Of a stretch of 64,000 nt of DNA, positions 33,138-41,635 are shown piece by piece. The position numbers and the translations under genes are program-made. The stretch is taken from the NCBI RefSeq assembly GCF_026625765.1, contig NZ_CP113062.1:1302001-1366000 (forward strand). The letters run 5' to 3'. Source of the stretch: Frigoribacterium sp. SL97. GTDB lineage: Bacteria; Actinomycetota; Actinomycetes; Actinomycetales; Microbacteriaceae. Below the pieces are notes generated by a model. That model did no database searches. It had not been told where the DNA came from and was given only the letters and a program-made list of their open reading frames with translations. Position 1 is the first letter of the stretch, and each line of letters opens with the position of its first letter.

Positions 33138-33989
33138 ATGGCCGAGCAGATCGAGGGACGTGTGAGCTCTGCCGTCGACGCCTGGCTGCGCTGGCTGCCC
33201 CGGTGGCACATCGGCACCGCCCGCGGTCGCACGCGACCGTGTCGGATGTGCCTCGGCTCGCCCGTCGCCACCGCCGCCGGATTCGATCACGACGTGCCGC
33301 ACGCCGTCCAGCACGCGCTGCTGAACCGGATGCGGCAGATCGTCGACGACGACGTCGACGAGTACACGGCCCGCAACCTCCCGCTCGTCACGCGCGAGCT
33401 GCGACTGGCCGAGGCCCAGGAGGCGCGGGGCTACCGACCCGAGCAGGGTCTCGACCCCGAGTTCCAGGGTCTCGATCTCGACCCCGAACCCGAACCGGGC
33501 CAGCCGTTCCTCTTCACGCTCGCCGGGCTCGCGGGGATGCCGGCGGACGCCGGCATCGTCCCGCCCGACCCGACCGTCGTGGGCGGGTCCACCGGAGCCA
33601 CCTCCACGACCGAGCCCGACGTCGCGGCCGCGTCGTTCGACCCCGACGACCTTGACGGCTGGCTGCTGCCGCCGGACGCGGTGACGCCGACCGACGCGCC
33701 CGTGCCGGACGTGCCTCGCCCGGCCGCAGGATCGGAACACCGACCGGGTCCGACCCCACGACCCGAGCCCGAGCCCCAGCCCGAGTACTCGGACGAGGCC
33801 AAGGCCGCGCTGCGACACGAGATCACCTTGGCGGGCGACCACGCCGAGTCCGTCGGAACGAGCCTGTGCCTGGCCCTGGTGCAGCACCGTCCGCGCATCG
33901 CCGAGGCCCTCGACCGCCTCGTGGCCCCCCAGGTCGACGAACTGCTGGCAGAGTTGTCGCGCGCACTCGAGCAGCCGCGGTCGCGCTGA
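33138..33989 (+). CDS. Uncharacterised actinobacterial protein with CxxC motif
   Basis: A 283-residue soluble protein. A conserved-looking N-terminal domain (about 1-100) contains one CRMC pair in RTRPCRMCLGSPVATAAG and an acidic helix (RMRQIVDDDVDEYTARNLPLVTRELRLAEAQEARGY). A disordered Pro/Asp/Glu-rich linker of about 100 residues follows, then a C-terminal helical domain (about 215-283). I do not recognise a function; similar proteins are, to my recollection, inconsistently annotated. It appears to be its own transcription unit with a leaderless-type promoter. Confidence 0.72.
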   Translation: MAEQIEGRVSSAVDAWLRWLPRWHIGTARGRTRPCRMCLGSPVATAAGFDHDVPHAVQHALLNRMRQIVDDDVDEYTARNLPLVTRELRLAEAQEARGYRPEQGLDPEFQGLDLDPEPEPGQPFLFTLAGLAGMPADAGIVPPDPTVVGGSTGATSTTEPDVAAASFDPDDLDGWLLPPDAVTPTDAPVPDVPRPAAGSEHRPGPTPRPEPEPQPEYSDEAKAALRHEITLAGDHAESVGTSLCLALVQHRPRIAEALDRLVAPQVDELLAELSRALEQPRSR

Positions 33990-34041
33990 ACCCGAGCGAC
34001 CCGGTCCGCGGCGCGTGCCGACGTCACGAGAGGACACCGAG

Positions 34042-34440
34042 ATGACCCGCACCAGCCCGACCTCGTCCCCGACGACCCGGCGGCGGGAGGTCGGCCCGGC
34101 CTGGTGGCCGATCGTCGTCGACCTCGTCGCGGTCCTGGCCTTCGTCGTCATCGGCCGTCGCAGCCACGCCGAAGGCCTTGACCTGCCCGGCCTGCACGGC
34201 ACGCTGTGGCCGTTCGTGGTCGGCTCGGTCGTCGGCTGGGCGAGCGTGACCGGCGTCCGCTGGCCGCTGTCGGCCGTCCGCTCGGGAGCGGTCGTCTGGG
34301 TCTCCACCGCCGTGATCGGCGTGCTGCTCCGTGTGGTGAGCGGTCAGGGTGTGCAGGTCAGCTTCGTCGTCGTGACGGTCGTCGTGCTCGGCGTGTTCGT
34401 CGTGGGGTGGCGAGCGGTCGCCGCCCTCGTCCGCCGCTGA
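34042..34440 (+). CDS. DUF3054 family membrane protein
   Basis: A 132-residue protein with four hydrophobic helices (about 25-42, 54-74, 82-100, 107-128). The family hallmarks are the first-helix VVDLVAVLAFVVIGRRSHAEG and WPLSAVRSGAVVWVSTAVIG. The function is unknown. The ATG at 34042 is chosen because AGAGAGGA sits at a normal distance upstream; a GTG at 34015 in frame would add nine residues. It is convergent with the glycoside hydrolase gene, 10 bases between stops. Confidence 0.83.
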   Translation: MTRTSPTSSPTTRRREVGPAWWPIVVDLVAVLAFVVIGRRSHAEGLDLPGLHGTLWPFVVGSVVGWASVTGVRWPLSAVRSGAVVWVSTAVIGVLLRVVSGQGVQVSFVVVTVVVLGVFVVGWRAVAALVRR

Positions 34441-34450
34441 CGCGGAGACG

Positions 34451-36151
34451 TCAGACGACGCGGACCGAGCGGGCCTCGATGCCCACGTTTCCCCGGCCGT
34501 CGAGCGCGTAGACGTAGATCTTCCACACCCCGGGGCGGGGCGGGGCCTGTACCGTCATGGTCCCCGGCCCCGTGGTGGTCGCCGGCAACGGCCGGAGGGA
34601 CTCGTCCCCGTCGACGTACCGGCTCGTGGCGTAGACCCGGTAGGTCACGGGGTCGCCGTCGGGGTCGGTCACCGAGGTCGTCAGCGTGACGGGTGCGCCC
34701 GGGCGCACTCCCGAGGCCGGGGACAGCGTCATGGAGCGCACGACGGGCGACGTGTTGGTGGGCGCTTCCCCGCCGTAGGCGCGTTGGACCGCGAAGTACG
34801 ACAGCCGACGGAGGCCGTCGGTCCGGAGGTTCAACCAGACGCCGGGCTCGTCGTTCTCGAGGCCGTAGTTGAAGACGGTGGCCCCGAGGGCGACGCCGGG
34901 ATGGGACAGGACGGCCTGCCACGCGGCGGTGTAGGCCCGGGCCTTGGCCTCGTCGCCGGGTTCGAGCGGGATGCCGTTCGCGTCGTCGGGGACCTCCCAC
35001 GAGCCGGCCGGACCGGTCTCGGTCACCAGGTAGGGCTTGGTGTAGCCGCCGGAGATCCACCCGTCCTCGAGGTACCCGACACCGCCGTACGAGTTGACCG
35101 AGTAGAAGTCGAGCGACGGAGCGTGCTCCTCGTAGTACGAGAGGGCGCCGATCCAGGCGTCGGTCGAGGTGACGGGGTGGCCCGGGTCGATCGAGTGGAT
35201 CGTCCGGGCGACCTCGTCGACGAAGCGGGCGTAGGCGACACGTTGGCTCTCGCCCTGCCCCAGCATCACCTCGTTGCCCACGTCCCATGCCAGGAGGCTC
35301 GGCCGATCCCGGTAGGCGGCCACGGTCGAGCGGATGGTCGCCAGGGTGGCCGTCTTGTACGCGGTGTCGCCGACGTAGTCGACGCCGTGGTCGAGCCACA
35401 GGCCGGCGACGACGTGGAGACCGGACGCCGACGCGGCGTCGAAGAGGCGCCCCGAGCCCGTGTCGGTGCCCCAGGTGCGGACCGTGTTGGCGCCCATCGA
35501 GGCGATGTCGGGGAAGTGGGTGGCCGCCTCGGCGACCGGGGCGCCGTAGGTGACCCCCTCGACCATGAAGGGCCGCCCGTCGACCTCGAGGCGCCACGAG
35601 CCGGCACCACCGGCGAGCCGGACGCCCGGAGTGGTGGACGGCGACCCGGTCCGGGACCCACGCACCGTCAGCTCGGACAGCGAGTACCCCGTGCCCGTGG
35701 CCGAGACCGTCGCGAGCACCCGGACGTGCCTCCCCGTCCCCGCCACGTCGTACGTGTCCGTGCCGCCGTCACCCCGGGTCGTCGACGCCAGCGTGCGCCA
35801 GGTCTTGCCGGTCGACGAGATCTGGACCTCGTAGGCCGTCGCCGGGGCGTCACCCCACTGCAGCGAGACCTGCGACACGTCGACCTGCGGCCCGATGCTG
35901 ACCTGCAACCACTGCGAGCCCGCCCGCGCGCTCCTCCAGCCCGTCCGCCCGTCGCCGTCCACCGCGGCCGCTGCCGGGGTGGACCGCGAAGCGACCGACG
36001 AGGCCCCCGCACTGCGTCCCTGCGAGAGGACGGCGTCCGAGGCCCGGGCCGCGACGGAGGCCTGGGCCGTCACGAGGGCCGCGACCAGGGCGACCGTCAT
36101 CATCGTGGCGATCGCCAGACGGCCCGCGCTCGCGCGCCTGGCACCCTGCAT
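34451..36151 (-). CDS. Secreted glycoside hydrolase (clan GH-A type) with F5/8C carbohydrate-binding domain
   Basis: A 566-residue secreted enzyme. In order: a signal peptide (about 1-37, ending VAARA); an F5/8 type C (CBM32-like) domain at about 40-165 (DGDGRTGWRS, QWLQVSIGPQVDVSQVSLQWG); a TIM-barrel catalytic domain (about 175-455); and a C-terminal Ig/cadherin-like beta domain (DPDGDPVTYRVYA). The likely catalytic acid is the Glu in WDVGNEVMLG, and the likely nucleophile is the Glu in LVTETGPAG. This Asn-Glu/Glu pair is typical of GH2/GH5-type retaining enzymes; the substrate is not evident. The ATG at 36151 (MQGARRASAG) gives a canonical signal peptide; a start at 36181 adds ten residues. 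Confidence 0.82.
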   Translation of the reverse strand: MQGARRASAGRLAIATMMTVALVAALVTAQASVAARASDAVLSQGRSAGASSVASRSTPAAAAVDGDGRTGWRSARAGSQWLQVSIGPQVDVSQVSLQWGDAPATAYEVQISSTGKTWRTLASTTRGDGGTDTYDVAGTGRHVRVLATVSATGTGYSLSELTVRGSRTGSPSTTPGVRLAGGAGSWRLEVDGRPFMVEGVTYGAPVAEAATHFPDIASMGANTVRTWGTDTGSGRLFDAASASGLHVVAGLWLDHGVDYVGDTAYKTATLATIRSTVAAYRDRPSLLAWDVGNEVMLGQGESQRVAYARFVDEVARTIHSIDPGHPVTSTDAWIGALSYYEEHAPSLDFYSVNSYGGVGYLEDGWISGGYTKPYLVTETGPAGSWEVPDDANGIPLEPGDEAKARAYTAAWQAVLSHPGVALGATVFNYGLENDEPGVWLNLRTDGLRRLSYFAVQRAYGGEAPTNTSPVVRSMTLSPASGVRPGAPVTLTTSVTDPDGDPVTYRVYATSRYVDGDESLRPLPATTTGPGTMTVQAPPRPGVWKIYVYALDGRGNVGIEARSVRVV

Positions 36152-36234
36152 GACCGCCCCCTCCGTCGCCGTCGGGCCCACGGTACGGAACGGACCCGAA
36201 CCGGGTCAACGCCTCGAAAGGGGGGAGGCGCGGG

Positions 36235-36561
36235 TCAGCCGCGTCGCTTGGCGCTGTTGTCGAGACTGGGCTCGTCGGTGAGGACGAGGCCGGACGAGCT
36301 GTTCGACGAGGCCGTCAGCTCGGTGAGCCAGTCACGGTTGATCGACGGCACCCGGCCGCCGGAGTACTTGAAGTAGAGCGGGATGCCGGCGTCCAGCCAG
36401 ATGCTGCTGCGACCGTCACCGACCTTCTGCGTGTCGCGCCACGAGAAGAAGAACGACTCGCGGCGACGCAGCTTGGTGGCGATGACGATCTGGAGGTGTT
36501 CGAGCACGCGGTCCTCGAACTCGACCTCGATGCCCGAGGTTCCGTAGATGAGCGATCCCAT
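36235..36561 (-). CDS. DUF7882-type small protein
   Basis: A 108-residue protein with the highly conserved Microbacteriaceae pattern MGSLIYGTSG, FEDRVLEHLQIVIATKLRRRESFFFSW, GDGRSSIWLDAGIPLYFKYSGGR and INRDWLTELT. In other genomes this family has, as I recall, been mislabelled as an ATP-dependent DNA ligase. No ligase motif is present, and the function is unknown. The ATG at 36561 is preceded by AGGA. TACATT on the minus strand (36616-36621) is a possible -10 box. Confidence 0.82.
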   Translation of the reverse strand: MGSLIYGTSGIEVEFEDRVLEHLQIVIATKLRRRESFFFSWRDTQKVGDGRSSIWLDAGIPLYFKYSGGRVPSINRDWLTELTASSNSSSGLVLTDEPSLDNSAKRRG

Positions 36562-36752
36562 TGGGGTCCTGTTTCGTGAGTGTGTCCGGCGTCGGAAACC
36601 AAGCCGACACAGGTCAATGTAGCAAGCGATGCGGTGTTCCCCGTCAGGCGCAGCCCACCCGGGCGTTGTGGGCGGACGCGCAGGCTGCCCCGCCATACTC
36701 GGGGCTGCCGATCCGTTGCGCCCCCGAGCGCCCGACCGACCACCTGGGACCC
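36562..36752. other. Divergent intergenic region between DUF7882 gene and second dedA
   Basis: A 191-base region, noticeably less GC-rich between 36570 and 36635. It holds the weak -10 candidate for the minus-strand gene (36616-36621) and, on the plus strand, CATACT near 36693, about 55 bases before the dedA ATG. No strong -35 boxes and no coding potential are seen. Confidence 0.4.
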
Positions 36753-37469
36753 ATGACCTCGACAGCCCTCGTCCTCCGCGCCTCCTCGTCCTCGAGCCAG
36801 GACGTCGTCGCCGACCTCGACGGCCTCGTCGGGTTCGCCGCCCGCGTCATCGACGCCCTCGGCGAGTGGGGCGTCGCCCTGCTGACCTTCGTCGAGACCG
36901 TGTTCCCGCCGATCCCCAGCGAGGTCATCCTGCCGCTGGCCGGGTTCCTGGCCGGCGCCGGGTCGATGAACATCGTGCTGTTGATCGCGCTGAGCACCCT
37001 CGGCGCCTACCTGGGCGCCCTGGTCCTCTACGGGCTCGGGGCCGGTCTCGGCCTCGACCGCAGCATCCGGTGGCTGGCCAAGCTGCCGCTGGTCGACCGC
37101 CACGACTTCGAGAAGGCGGCCGGCTGGTTCGAGCGCCACGGACGGTCCGCGGTGTTCTTCGGCCGGTTCATCCCGGGCGTGCGCAGCCTCATCTCGCTTC
37201 CCGCCGGTGCCGAGCGCATGCCCCTGCTGGTCTTCTCGGTCTTCACGATCGTGGGCAGCGGCCTCTGGAACGGGCTGTTGATCGGGTTGGGCGCCGCCCT
37301 CGGCACCCAGTACGAGCTCATCGACCGGTACGCGAAGTACCTGGACTACGTCGTGTACGCCGCCATCGCGGGCGTCGTGGTGTTCCTCGTCGTCCGGTCG
37401 GTGCGCCGCCGTCGAGCCGGCGTCGACGACGCGTCGCGTGACGCCGTCGATCAGGACGTTCGCGGCTGA
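36753..37469 (+). CDS. DedA family membrane protein (2)
   Basis: A 238-residue DedA protein, paralogue of the one at 20464-21171. Motifs: ETVFPPIPSEVILPLAGFLAG, GAYLGALVLYGLG and RHGRSAVFFGRFIPGVRSLISLPAG, the conserved FxRFxPxxR region. About five hydrophobic helices and a basic C-terminus (SVRRRRAG). The family is linked to lipid-carrier (undecaprenyl phosphate) recycling and membrane homeostasis. The ATG at 36753 is the first in the conserved frame. Confidence 0.9.
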   Translation: MTSTALVLRASSSSSQDVVADLDGLVGFAARVIDALGEWGVALLTFVETVFPPIPSEVILPLAGFLAGAGSMNIVLLIALSTLGAYLGALVLYGLGAGLGLDRSIRWLAKLPLVDRHDFEKAAGWFERHGRSAVFFGRFIPGVRSLISLPAGAERMPLLVFSVFTIVGSGLWNGLLIGLGAALGTQYELIDRYAKYLDYVVYAAIAGVVVFLVVRSVRRRRAGVDDASRDAVDQDVRG

Positions 37470-37578
37470 CGTTCCGTCGCCGTCCAGGCGGCGGGCCGGG
37501 ACGATCCGTACCGTGGTGGGCAGACCGACGTCGCGCCCCGCGTGCGGCACCGAGCACACGATCCGACAGGACACCACC

Positions 37579-38427
37579 ATGGGAATCCTCGACCGCCTCC
37601 TCGGCCGCGAGCCGCAGCAGGGCCAGCCGCAGCAGCCCTCCGCTCCGCAGGGCTACCGGTACGGGCAGCAGAGCTACGAGCAGCCCGCCGCCCCGCAGCA
37701 GGGGTACGGCCAGCAGGGGTACGACCAGCAGGGCTACGGCCAGCAGTCGCCGGTCCCGGCCTCGTCGGCCGGCACCGGCCCGGCCCGCAGCGACGACGAG
37801 ATCGCCGTCGAGCGGTATCGCTACCTGCTGAAGACCGCCCCGCCCGAGACCATCGAGCAGGTGCACGCCGAGGCGTTCGCGAAGCTCAGCCCCGAACAAC
37901 GCCGTCTCGTCTTCGACCAGCTGACGGCCGAGTCGAGCCCCGGCGAGGCACCGCGCGGCGACGACGCCGGCTCGCTCGCCCAGGCCGCCACCCGGTCCGA
38001 GCTGCGTCGACCCGGGACCCTCGAGCGCACCCTCGGCGGCGGCCCGGACGGACGGCAGCAGATCGGGCCGAACGGCCAGCCCCTCCGTCAGGGCCCCGGC
38101 ATGGGTTCGATCATCGGCGGATCGATCCTGGGCACGGTGGCCGGTTACGTCATCGGGTCGACCCTGATGAGCGCGTTCCTGCCCGACGCCGGGGCGACGG
38201 CGGACGGCGGCGAGGGTGACGACGCCGGCGGCGACCAGGGCTCCGAGGGCGAGGGCGGTGCGGACGGCGGTGCCGACGCCGGCACCGAGACGGCCAGCGA
38301 CGGCGGCGGCGACTTCGGTGCCGACGGGGCCGGCGACTCCGGCGGGGGTTTCGGGGACTTCGGGGGAGGCGACTTCGGGGGAGGGGACTTCGGCGGAGGC
38401 GACTTCGGCGGAGGCTTCGACATCTGA
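37579..38427 (+). CDS. Low-complexity protein with QGY-rich start and glycine-rich tail
   Basis: A 282-residue protein of unknown function. A short N-terminal MGILDRLLGRE helix is followed by a Gln/Gly/Tyr-rich segment (about 10-55, repeats of QQGYG/QQGYDQ). Next is a helical domain (about 65-130, DDEIAVERYRYLLKTAPPETIEQVHAEAFAKLSPEQR), then a Gly-rich hydrophobic stretch (about 175-195, SIIGGSILGTVAGYVIGS). The tail is acidic/Gly-rich, ending in four GG(D)FGGG-like units. The prion-like composition at both ends is unusual in bacteria and suggests self-association or a surface/membrane role, which is inference only. Confidence 0.75.
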   Translation: MGILDRLLGREPQQGQPQQPSAPQGYRYGQQSYEQPAAPQQGYGQQGYDQQGYGQQSPVPASSAGTGPARSDDEIAVERYRYLLKTAPPETIEQVHAEAFAKLSPEQRRLVFDQLTAESSPGEAPRGDDAGSLAQAATRSELRRPGTLERTLGGGPDGRQQIGPNGQPLRQGPGMGSIIGGSILGTVAGYVIGSTLMSAFLPDAGATADGGEGDDAGGDQGSEGEGGADGGADAGTETASDGGGDFGADGAGDSGGGFGDFGGGDFGGGDFGGGDFGGGFDI

Positions 38428-38517
38428 CACCTGGGCATCACCCCCGGGACGGACCTCCGGTCGCGGACTAGCGTCGGGGGTCCGTCCACGATCCGCCGAG
38501 AGGCCCGAGGGAGCACC

Positions 38518-39528
38518 ATGACCAGCACGAGAACCGCCGTCGTCACCGGAGGGTCCGCGGGACTCGGCCGGGCCACCGTCCGAGAGCTCGCCGCGCGCGG
38601 ATGGGACGTCGCGATCCTCGCTCGGGGACAGGACGGGCTCGACGGGGCCGTCCGCGACGTCGAGGCCGCCGGTCGCCGTGCGCTGGGCATCTCGACCGAC
38701 GTGGCCGATCGCGCCCAGGTCGAGTCGGCCGCCGATCGCGTCGAGGCTGAGCTCGGGCCGATCGACCTCTGGGTCAACGACGCCATGGTCGGTGTGTTCG
38801 GCGAGTTCCTCGAGACGGACCCCGACGACTTCGAGCGGGCCACGGCCGTCAACTACTTCGGCTTCGTCAACGGCACTCGTGCGGCCCTGTCGCGCATGGT
38901 GCCCCGCGACCGCGGGCAGGTCATCCAGGTGGGATCGGCGCTCGCCCACCGAGGCATCCCGCTCCAGGCCTCGTACTGCGGCGCGAAGCACGCCGTCCAG
39001 GGCTTCACCGAGTCGGTGACGACCGAGTTGATCCACAACAAGAGCTCGGTGCGGATCAGCACGGTCGACATGCCGGCCCTCAACACCATCCAGTTCAACT
39101 GGGTGCGCTCGACCCTGCCCGAGCACCCCCAGCCCGTGCCGCCCATCTTCGAACCCGAGGTCGGGGCCCGGGCGATCGCCGACGTCGCCGACAAGCCGCG
39201 TCGCCGGACCTGGCTTGGCGAGCCCACCGTCATGACGGTGCTCGGCAACCGGTTCGTCGCGAACTTTCTCGACGTCTACCTCGCCAAGAGCGGGTACTCC
39301 GGCCAGCAGGCTCCCGACAAGAGCGAGCCCATGCTGCCCGACAACCTCTACGAGCCCACGGCCGGTGACCACGGGGCTCGCGGCATCTTCAGCGACCGCG
39401 CGCGCACCACGAGTCCGCAGGTCTGGTACACCCGCAACCGCGCCCTGACCGTGGGGGCCGTGGTGGGGGCGTCCGCGGCCGCCACCGCCGCCGTGGTGGG
39501 TCGGGTGACCCGCGGGCGTCGGGCATGA
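38518..39528 (+). CDS. Short-chain dehydrogenase with C-terminal membrane helix
   Basis: A 336-residue SDR oxidoreductase, longer than the usual 250. The NAD(P)-binding motif is TGGSAGLGRA near the N-terminus, the catalytic YxxxK is in ASYCGAKHA, and the structural NDAM replaces the usual NNAG. After the Rossmann domain (to about 250) there is an extra C-terminal part ending with a probable membrane helix (LTVGAVVGASAAATAAVVG) and a basic tail. The ATG at 38518 follows GAGGGAG. Its stop overlaps the ATG of the FAD enzyme (39525-39528), so the two may act together, perhaps on lipids or isoprenoids. Confidence 0.85.
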   Translation: MTSTRTAVVTGGSAGLGRATVRELAARGWDVAILARGQDGLDGAVRDVEAAGRRALGISTDVADRAQVESAADRVEAELGPIDLWVNDAMVGVFGEFLETDPDDFERATAVNYFGFVNGTRAALSRMVPRDRGQVIQVGSALAHRGIPLQASYCGAKHAVQGFTESVTTELIHNKSSVRISTVDMPALNTIQFNWVRSTLPEHPQPVPPIFEPEVGARAIADVADKPRRRTWLGEPTVMTVLGNRFVANFLDVYLAKSGYSGQQAPDKSEPMLPDNLYEPTAGDHGARGIFSDRARTTSPQVWYTRNRALTVGAVVGASAAATAAVVGRVTRGRRA

Positions 39529-40988
39529 GCGCCGCGCCCGAGGTGGACGCGGTCGTCGTCGGTGCGGGGCCCAACGGTCTCGCGGCGGCCGTGGTGCTCG
39601 CTCGGGCCGGTCTCCGCGTCGAGGTCGTCGAACGGGCCGACACGATCGGTGGGGGAGCGCGCACCCAGGAGGCGACCCTGCCGGGCTTCCGCCACGACAT
39701 CTGTTCGGCCGTGCACCCCATGGCCCTCGCGTCGGGGTTCTTCCAGCGGTTCCAACTCGACCGCCGGATCGAGCTGACGGTCCCCGACATCTCGTACGCC
39801 CACCCGCTCGACGGCGGACGTGCCGGCATCGCCTACCGGGACCTCGACCGGACGGCGGACGGGCTCGGTGTCGACGGGGCCGCCTGGGCGCGCCTCCTGC
39901 GGGGTCTGGTCGAGACCGAGCCCCGCATGGCGAAGTTCACGATGCGCGAGCTCGTCCGGGTGCCGGACGACCCGGTGACCCTCGCACGCTTCGGTCTGGC
40001 CGCCCTGTCACAGAGCGGCCCCTGGTGGAACGCCGGGTTCTCGGGTGACGAGGCCCCGGCCATGCTCGCCGGGGTGATGGCCCACGCGATCCGCCCGATG
40101 CCGAGCCTGTCGACCTCGGCCGCCGGACTCGTCCTGGCCGTCCACGCGCACGCCCGGGGCTGGCCGGTGCCGACCGGTGGCAGCCAGTCGATCGTCGACG
40201 CCATGGCCGACGACGTCCTGGCCCACGGAGGCACCATCACGACGGGCGTGGACGTCACGTCGATCGACGAGCTGCCGAGGGCGAAGGCCACGATCTTCGA
40301 CACGAGCGCCCGTGCCCTGGCCGACATCGCGGGCAGTCGTCTGCCCGACCGGTACGAGCGCGCCCTGCGGCGCTTCCGGTACGGGAACGCGGCGGCCAAG
40401 GTCGACTTCGCGCTGTCGGGGCCGGTGCCCTGGGCGAACGACGAGGCCCGGCGCAGCCCCACGCTGCACCTCGGGGGGACGCGGGCCGAGATCGCCTCGG
40501 GCGAGCACGACGTCGCCTCGGGTCGACACGCCCGCACGCCGTACGTCCTGGTGGCCCAGGCGGGCGTGGTCGACGGCACGCGCGCCCCCGACGGTGAGCA
40601 GGCCCTGTGGGCGTACACGCACGTGCCGCGCGGGTCCACGGTCGACCAGACCGAGACCGTCATCGCCGGCATCGAGCGCTTCGCGCCGGGGTTCCGTGAC
40701 ACGATCCTGGCCACGAACAGCCGCACAGCGGTCGACCTCGAAGCGCACGACCCCAACTACATCGGCGGCGACATCGCCGCCGGGGCCCCGAGCGTCTGGC
40801 AGCTGGCGGCACGGCCGACGCTGTCGACCGAACCGTGGCGCACGCCGACGCCTGGCCTCTACCTGTGTTCGTCCTCGACCCCGCCGGGCCCCTCGGTGCA
40901 CGGGCTGGGTGGCGCCTACGCCGCGCGCAGCGCCCTGAAGCACGAGTTCGGCATCGACCGGCTGCCGTACCTCGGAGTCGACTCCTGA
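39525..40988 (+). CDS. Phytoene-desaturase-like FAD oxidoreductase
   Basis: A 487-residue flavoprotein of the CrtI/NAD(P)-FAD amine-oxidase-like group. The N-terminal FAD-binding motif is VVVGAGPNGLAAAVVLARAGLRVEVVE followed by IGGGARTQE. A C-terminal GPSVHGLGGAYAAR segment closes the FAD site. No other carotenoid genes are nearby, so carotene desaturation is unproven; members of this branch are often annotated only as NAD(P)/FAD-dependent oxidoreductases. It is translationally coupled to the SDR at 38518. Confidence 0.85.
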   Translation: MSAAPEVDAVVVGAGPNGLAAAVVLARAGLRVEVVERADTIGGGARTQEATLPGFRHDICSAVHPMALASGFFQRFQLDRRIELTVPDISYAHPLDGGRAGIAYRDLDRTADGLGVDGAAWARLLRGLVETEPRMAKFTMRELVRVPDDPVTLARFGLAALSQSGPWWNAGFSGDEAPAMLAGVMAHAIRPMPSLSTSAAGLVLAVHAHARGWPVPTGGSQSIVDAMADDVLAHGGTITTGVDVTSIDELPRAKATIFDTSARALADIAGSRLPDRYERALRRFRYGNAAAKVDFALSGPVPWANDEARRSPTLHLGGTRAEIASGEHDVASGRHARTPYVLVAQAGVVDGTRAPDGEQALWAYTHVPRGSTVDQTETVIAGIERFAPGFRDTILATNSRTAVDLEAHDPNYIGGDIAAGAPSVWQLAARPTLSTEPWRTPTPGLYLCSSSTPPGPSVHGLGGAYAARSALKHEFGIDRLPYLGVDS

Positions 40989-41096
40989 TCGCGTCGACTC
41001 CCGACGGGGGAGGCGCCCGACGCCCGATCTGATCCACGGCGGCAGGGGCGCGTCAACGGGGTGCGCCGCGCGCGGGGACCGTGCCAGGATCGACGG

Positions 41097-41552
41097 ATGA
41101 GCACCACGCACCGCTTCATCGAGGCCTCACCCCACGACGTCTTCGACGTGCTGAGCGACGGGTGGCTCTTCACGAGCTGGGTCGTCGGGTCGGCGCGCAT
41201 CCGCGAGGTCGAACTGACCTGGCCGAGCGTCGAGGCCAGGGTCCACCACTCGTTCGGAGTCTGGCCGTTGGTCATCGACGACGAGACGACCATCCTCGAG
41301 TGGGACCCTCCGGTCCGGGCCGTGTTCCACGCCAGGGGCTGGCCGATGGGCGAGGCCCGGGTCGAGATCGACGTGCGCAACCGCATGGGCGGCTGCTTCG
41401 TCACGATGACCGAGTACGCCGTCGCGGGCCCCGGTCGGCTGGTGCCGAAGGCCCTGATGGACCCGCCGCTGCACTGGCGCAACAGAGAAGCGCTGCAGCG
41501 ACTGGCCTGGTTGGCCGAGGGTCGCATGACGGATCGCGTCTCGCCCAGCTGA
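41097..41552 (+). CDS. SRPBCC (START-like) family protein
   Basis: A 151-residue protein of the polyketide cyclase/dehydrase (SRPBCC) superfamily, built around a hydrophobic ligand cavity. Typical features are the N-terminal HRFIEASPHDVFDVLSDGWLFTSWVVG, the alternating beta-strands with WPSVEARVHHSFGVW, and the C-terminal long helix (LHWRNREALQRLAWLAEG). It follows the SDR/FAD-enzyme pair, suggesting a role with small lipophilic substrates. The ligand is unknown. Confidence 0.82.
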   Translation: MSTTHRFIEASPHDVFDVLSDGWLFTSWVVGSARIREVELTWPSVEARVHHSFGVWPLVIDDETTILEWDPPVRAVFHARGWPMGEARVEIDVRNRMGGCFVTMTEYAVAGPGRLVPKALMDPPLHWRNREALQRLAWLAEGRMTDRVSPS

Positions 41553-41553
41553 G

Positions 41554-41627
41554 CCGCGCCTCCTGAACCGCGGCCGCGGGTGGACCGACCCGCACCTGCC
41601 GACCGTCGTCCGGTCGAGGAGGCGCGG
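41554..41627. terminator. Inverted CGCGCCTCC pair between convergent genes
   Basis: Eleven-base arms (CCGCGCCTCCT at 41554-41564; AGGAGGCGCGG at 41617-41627) lie immediately after the SRPBCC stop and before the acyl-CoA ligase stop. Smaller hairpins occupy the 52-base loop. It is a probable bidirectional terminator built from two copies of the window-wide repeat. Confidence 0.5.
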
Positions 41628-41635
41628 GTCCGGTC

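Noticed and set aside
36235..36561. ATP-dependent DNA ligase annotation for the DUF7882-type protein
   Set aside because: The 108-residue sequence lacks the KxDG adenylation motif and any other ligase signature; the label is a propagated error to my knowledge.
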